From Elusimicrobia bacterium RIFCSPLOWO2_01_FULL_60_11 (GTDB taxonomy: Bacteria; Elusimicrobiota; Elusimicrobia; 2-02-FULL-39-32), in assembly GCA_001800085.1 (NCBI GenBank), contig MGUS01000056.1:10933-17988 (forward strand): a stretch of 7,056 nucleotides of DNA, in the 5' to 3' direction. Below, piece by piece: positions 6,525-7,056 of this stretch; position 1 is the first letter of the stretch, and every line of letters begins with the position of its first letter. A program made the position numbers and the translations under genes. The notes under the pieces are model-generated. The model was not told the origin of the DNA. It searched no databases and was given only the letters and a program-made list of their open reading frames with translations.

Positions 6525-7056
6525 ATGAAACGAGTCGCCATCCTGCTGGCTTGCCTCCTGGCCGTGCTCGCCCTTCTTTCCGCGCGCGCCTGGGCCCGGC
6601 AGGGCAAGGTGTTCTTCACCAACGGCAAGTGGATCAAGGGGGACGTCCAGGTCCAATCGGAAGATTCCGGCCGAGCGGTCGTGGTCATCGCCATGAAGAC
6701 CGGCTCCGTCATATTCCCCAAGGACGACGTCGCCAACATCATCTATAAGGGAAATGACGCTTCCCCGCACGGCAGTTTTTACAGGGCGCTCAAGAACACG
6801 CCGTCCGAGTCGGCGGCGCAGAAGTCCATCCATGTCCCGCCCGCCTACGAGACCATGATCGAAGAGGCCTCCCAGAAGAACAAGCTGGACCCGCATCTGG
6901 TGAAAGCGGTCATCCGGCAGGAATCCAATTTCAACGCCCGCGACATCTCCCGAGCGGGCGCCCAGGGGCTCATGCAGCTCATGCCCGGCACGGCCCGGGC
7001 GCTCGGAGTGGGCAACGCGTTCGATCCCTATCAGAACGTCCACGGCGGCGCGAAAT
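6525..7056 (+). CDS. Exported SLT-type lytic transglycosylase, 3'-truncated by window edge
   Basis: Periplasmic or envelope enzyme that cleaves the MurNAc-GlcNAc bond of peptidoglycan, forming 1,6-anhydroMurNAc. The first 177 residues are visible. They show a signal peptide (MKRVAILLACLLAVLALLSA, probable cleavage after AWA at 24); a short beta-rich region (27-75) of the kind FFTNGKWIKGDV...GSVIFPKDDVANIIY; a linker; and an SLT/GH23 catalytic domain from about 103. Catalytic Glu133 sits in AVIRQESNFN, and GLMQLMPGTARALGV (148-162) is the second family motif. The third motif (AYNxG type) would lie beyond the window. Start: ATG gives a good signal peptide; no Shine-Dalgarno is evident. Its own promoter candidate precedes it, though read-through from uvrC (33-bp gap) is possible. 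The subfamily cannot be named from this part; MltC/Slt-like or YjbJ-like family 1 proteins are options. Confidence 0.92.
   Translation, partial: MKRVAILLACLLAVLALLSARAWARQGKVFFTNGKWIKGDVQVQSEDSGRAVVVIAMKTGSVIFPKDDVANIIYKGNDASPHGSFYRALKNTPSESAAQKSIHVPPAYETMIEEASQKNKLDPHLVKAVIRQESNFNARDISRAGAQGLMQLMPGTARALGVGNAFDPYQNVHGGAK

Noticed and set aside
1..7056. A novel defence, mobile or biosynthetic system in the window
   Set aside because: All bases are accounted for by recognised housekeeping genes and short gaps (33 bp or less). Apart from the leuS palindrome I see no accessory DNA.

Overview
The window is a compact, GC-rich (roughly 60% by eye) stretch of bacterial chromosome, almost entirely coding, with housekeeping genes only. 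I see no phage, CRISPR, toxin-antitoxin, IS transposase or other dedicated accessory system. An LptE-like lipoprotein (LPS export), a MurJ flippase and an exported lytic transglycosylase indicate a diderm bacterium with peptidoglycan. The gene mix and style would fit Elusimicrobiota, Omnitrophota or a deltaproteobacterial-type lineage. That placement is a guess from general knowledge, not something the sequence proves.

Layout: (1) 1-3306, plus strand: a tightly coupled operon of leuS (5' end outside the window), lptE and holA. Both junctions are 4-bp stop/start overlaps (ATGA at 1781-1784, GTGA at 2368-2371). The order leuS-lptE-holA matches the well-known enterobacterial arrangement and strongly supports the lptE call. 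(2) 3285-3572, minus strand: rpsT (ribosomal protein S20), tail-to-tail with holA and overlapping it by 22 bp. A near-consensus sigma70 promoter for rpsT overlaps the murJ start codon and would give an almost leaderless mRNA. (3) 3605-6491, plus strand: murJ followed 4 bp later by an unusually short uvrC. (4) 6525-7056, plus strand: an exported SLT-type lytic transglycosylase, cut by the window end, again behind a near-consensus promoter placed very close to the start codon.

Functionally the genes cover translation (LeuRS, S20), replication (Pol III delta), nucleotide excision repair (UvrC) and envelope building (LptE, MurJ, lytic transglycosylase). The most interesting points are: a 52-bp, nearly perfect palindrome inserted in frame in the leuS editing region, which looks like a REP-type or other palindromic mobile element living inside an essential gene; a 443-aa UvrC that keeps both nuclease domains but lacks the C-terminal helix-hairpin-helix domain and most of the segment between the UVR motif and the RNase H-like domain; a possible terminator for the leuS operon lying antisense inside rpsT; and two promoters that both predict leaderless or nearly leaderless transcripts.
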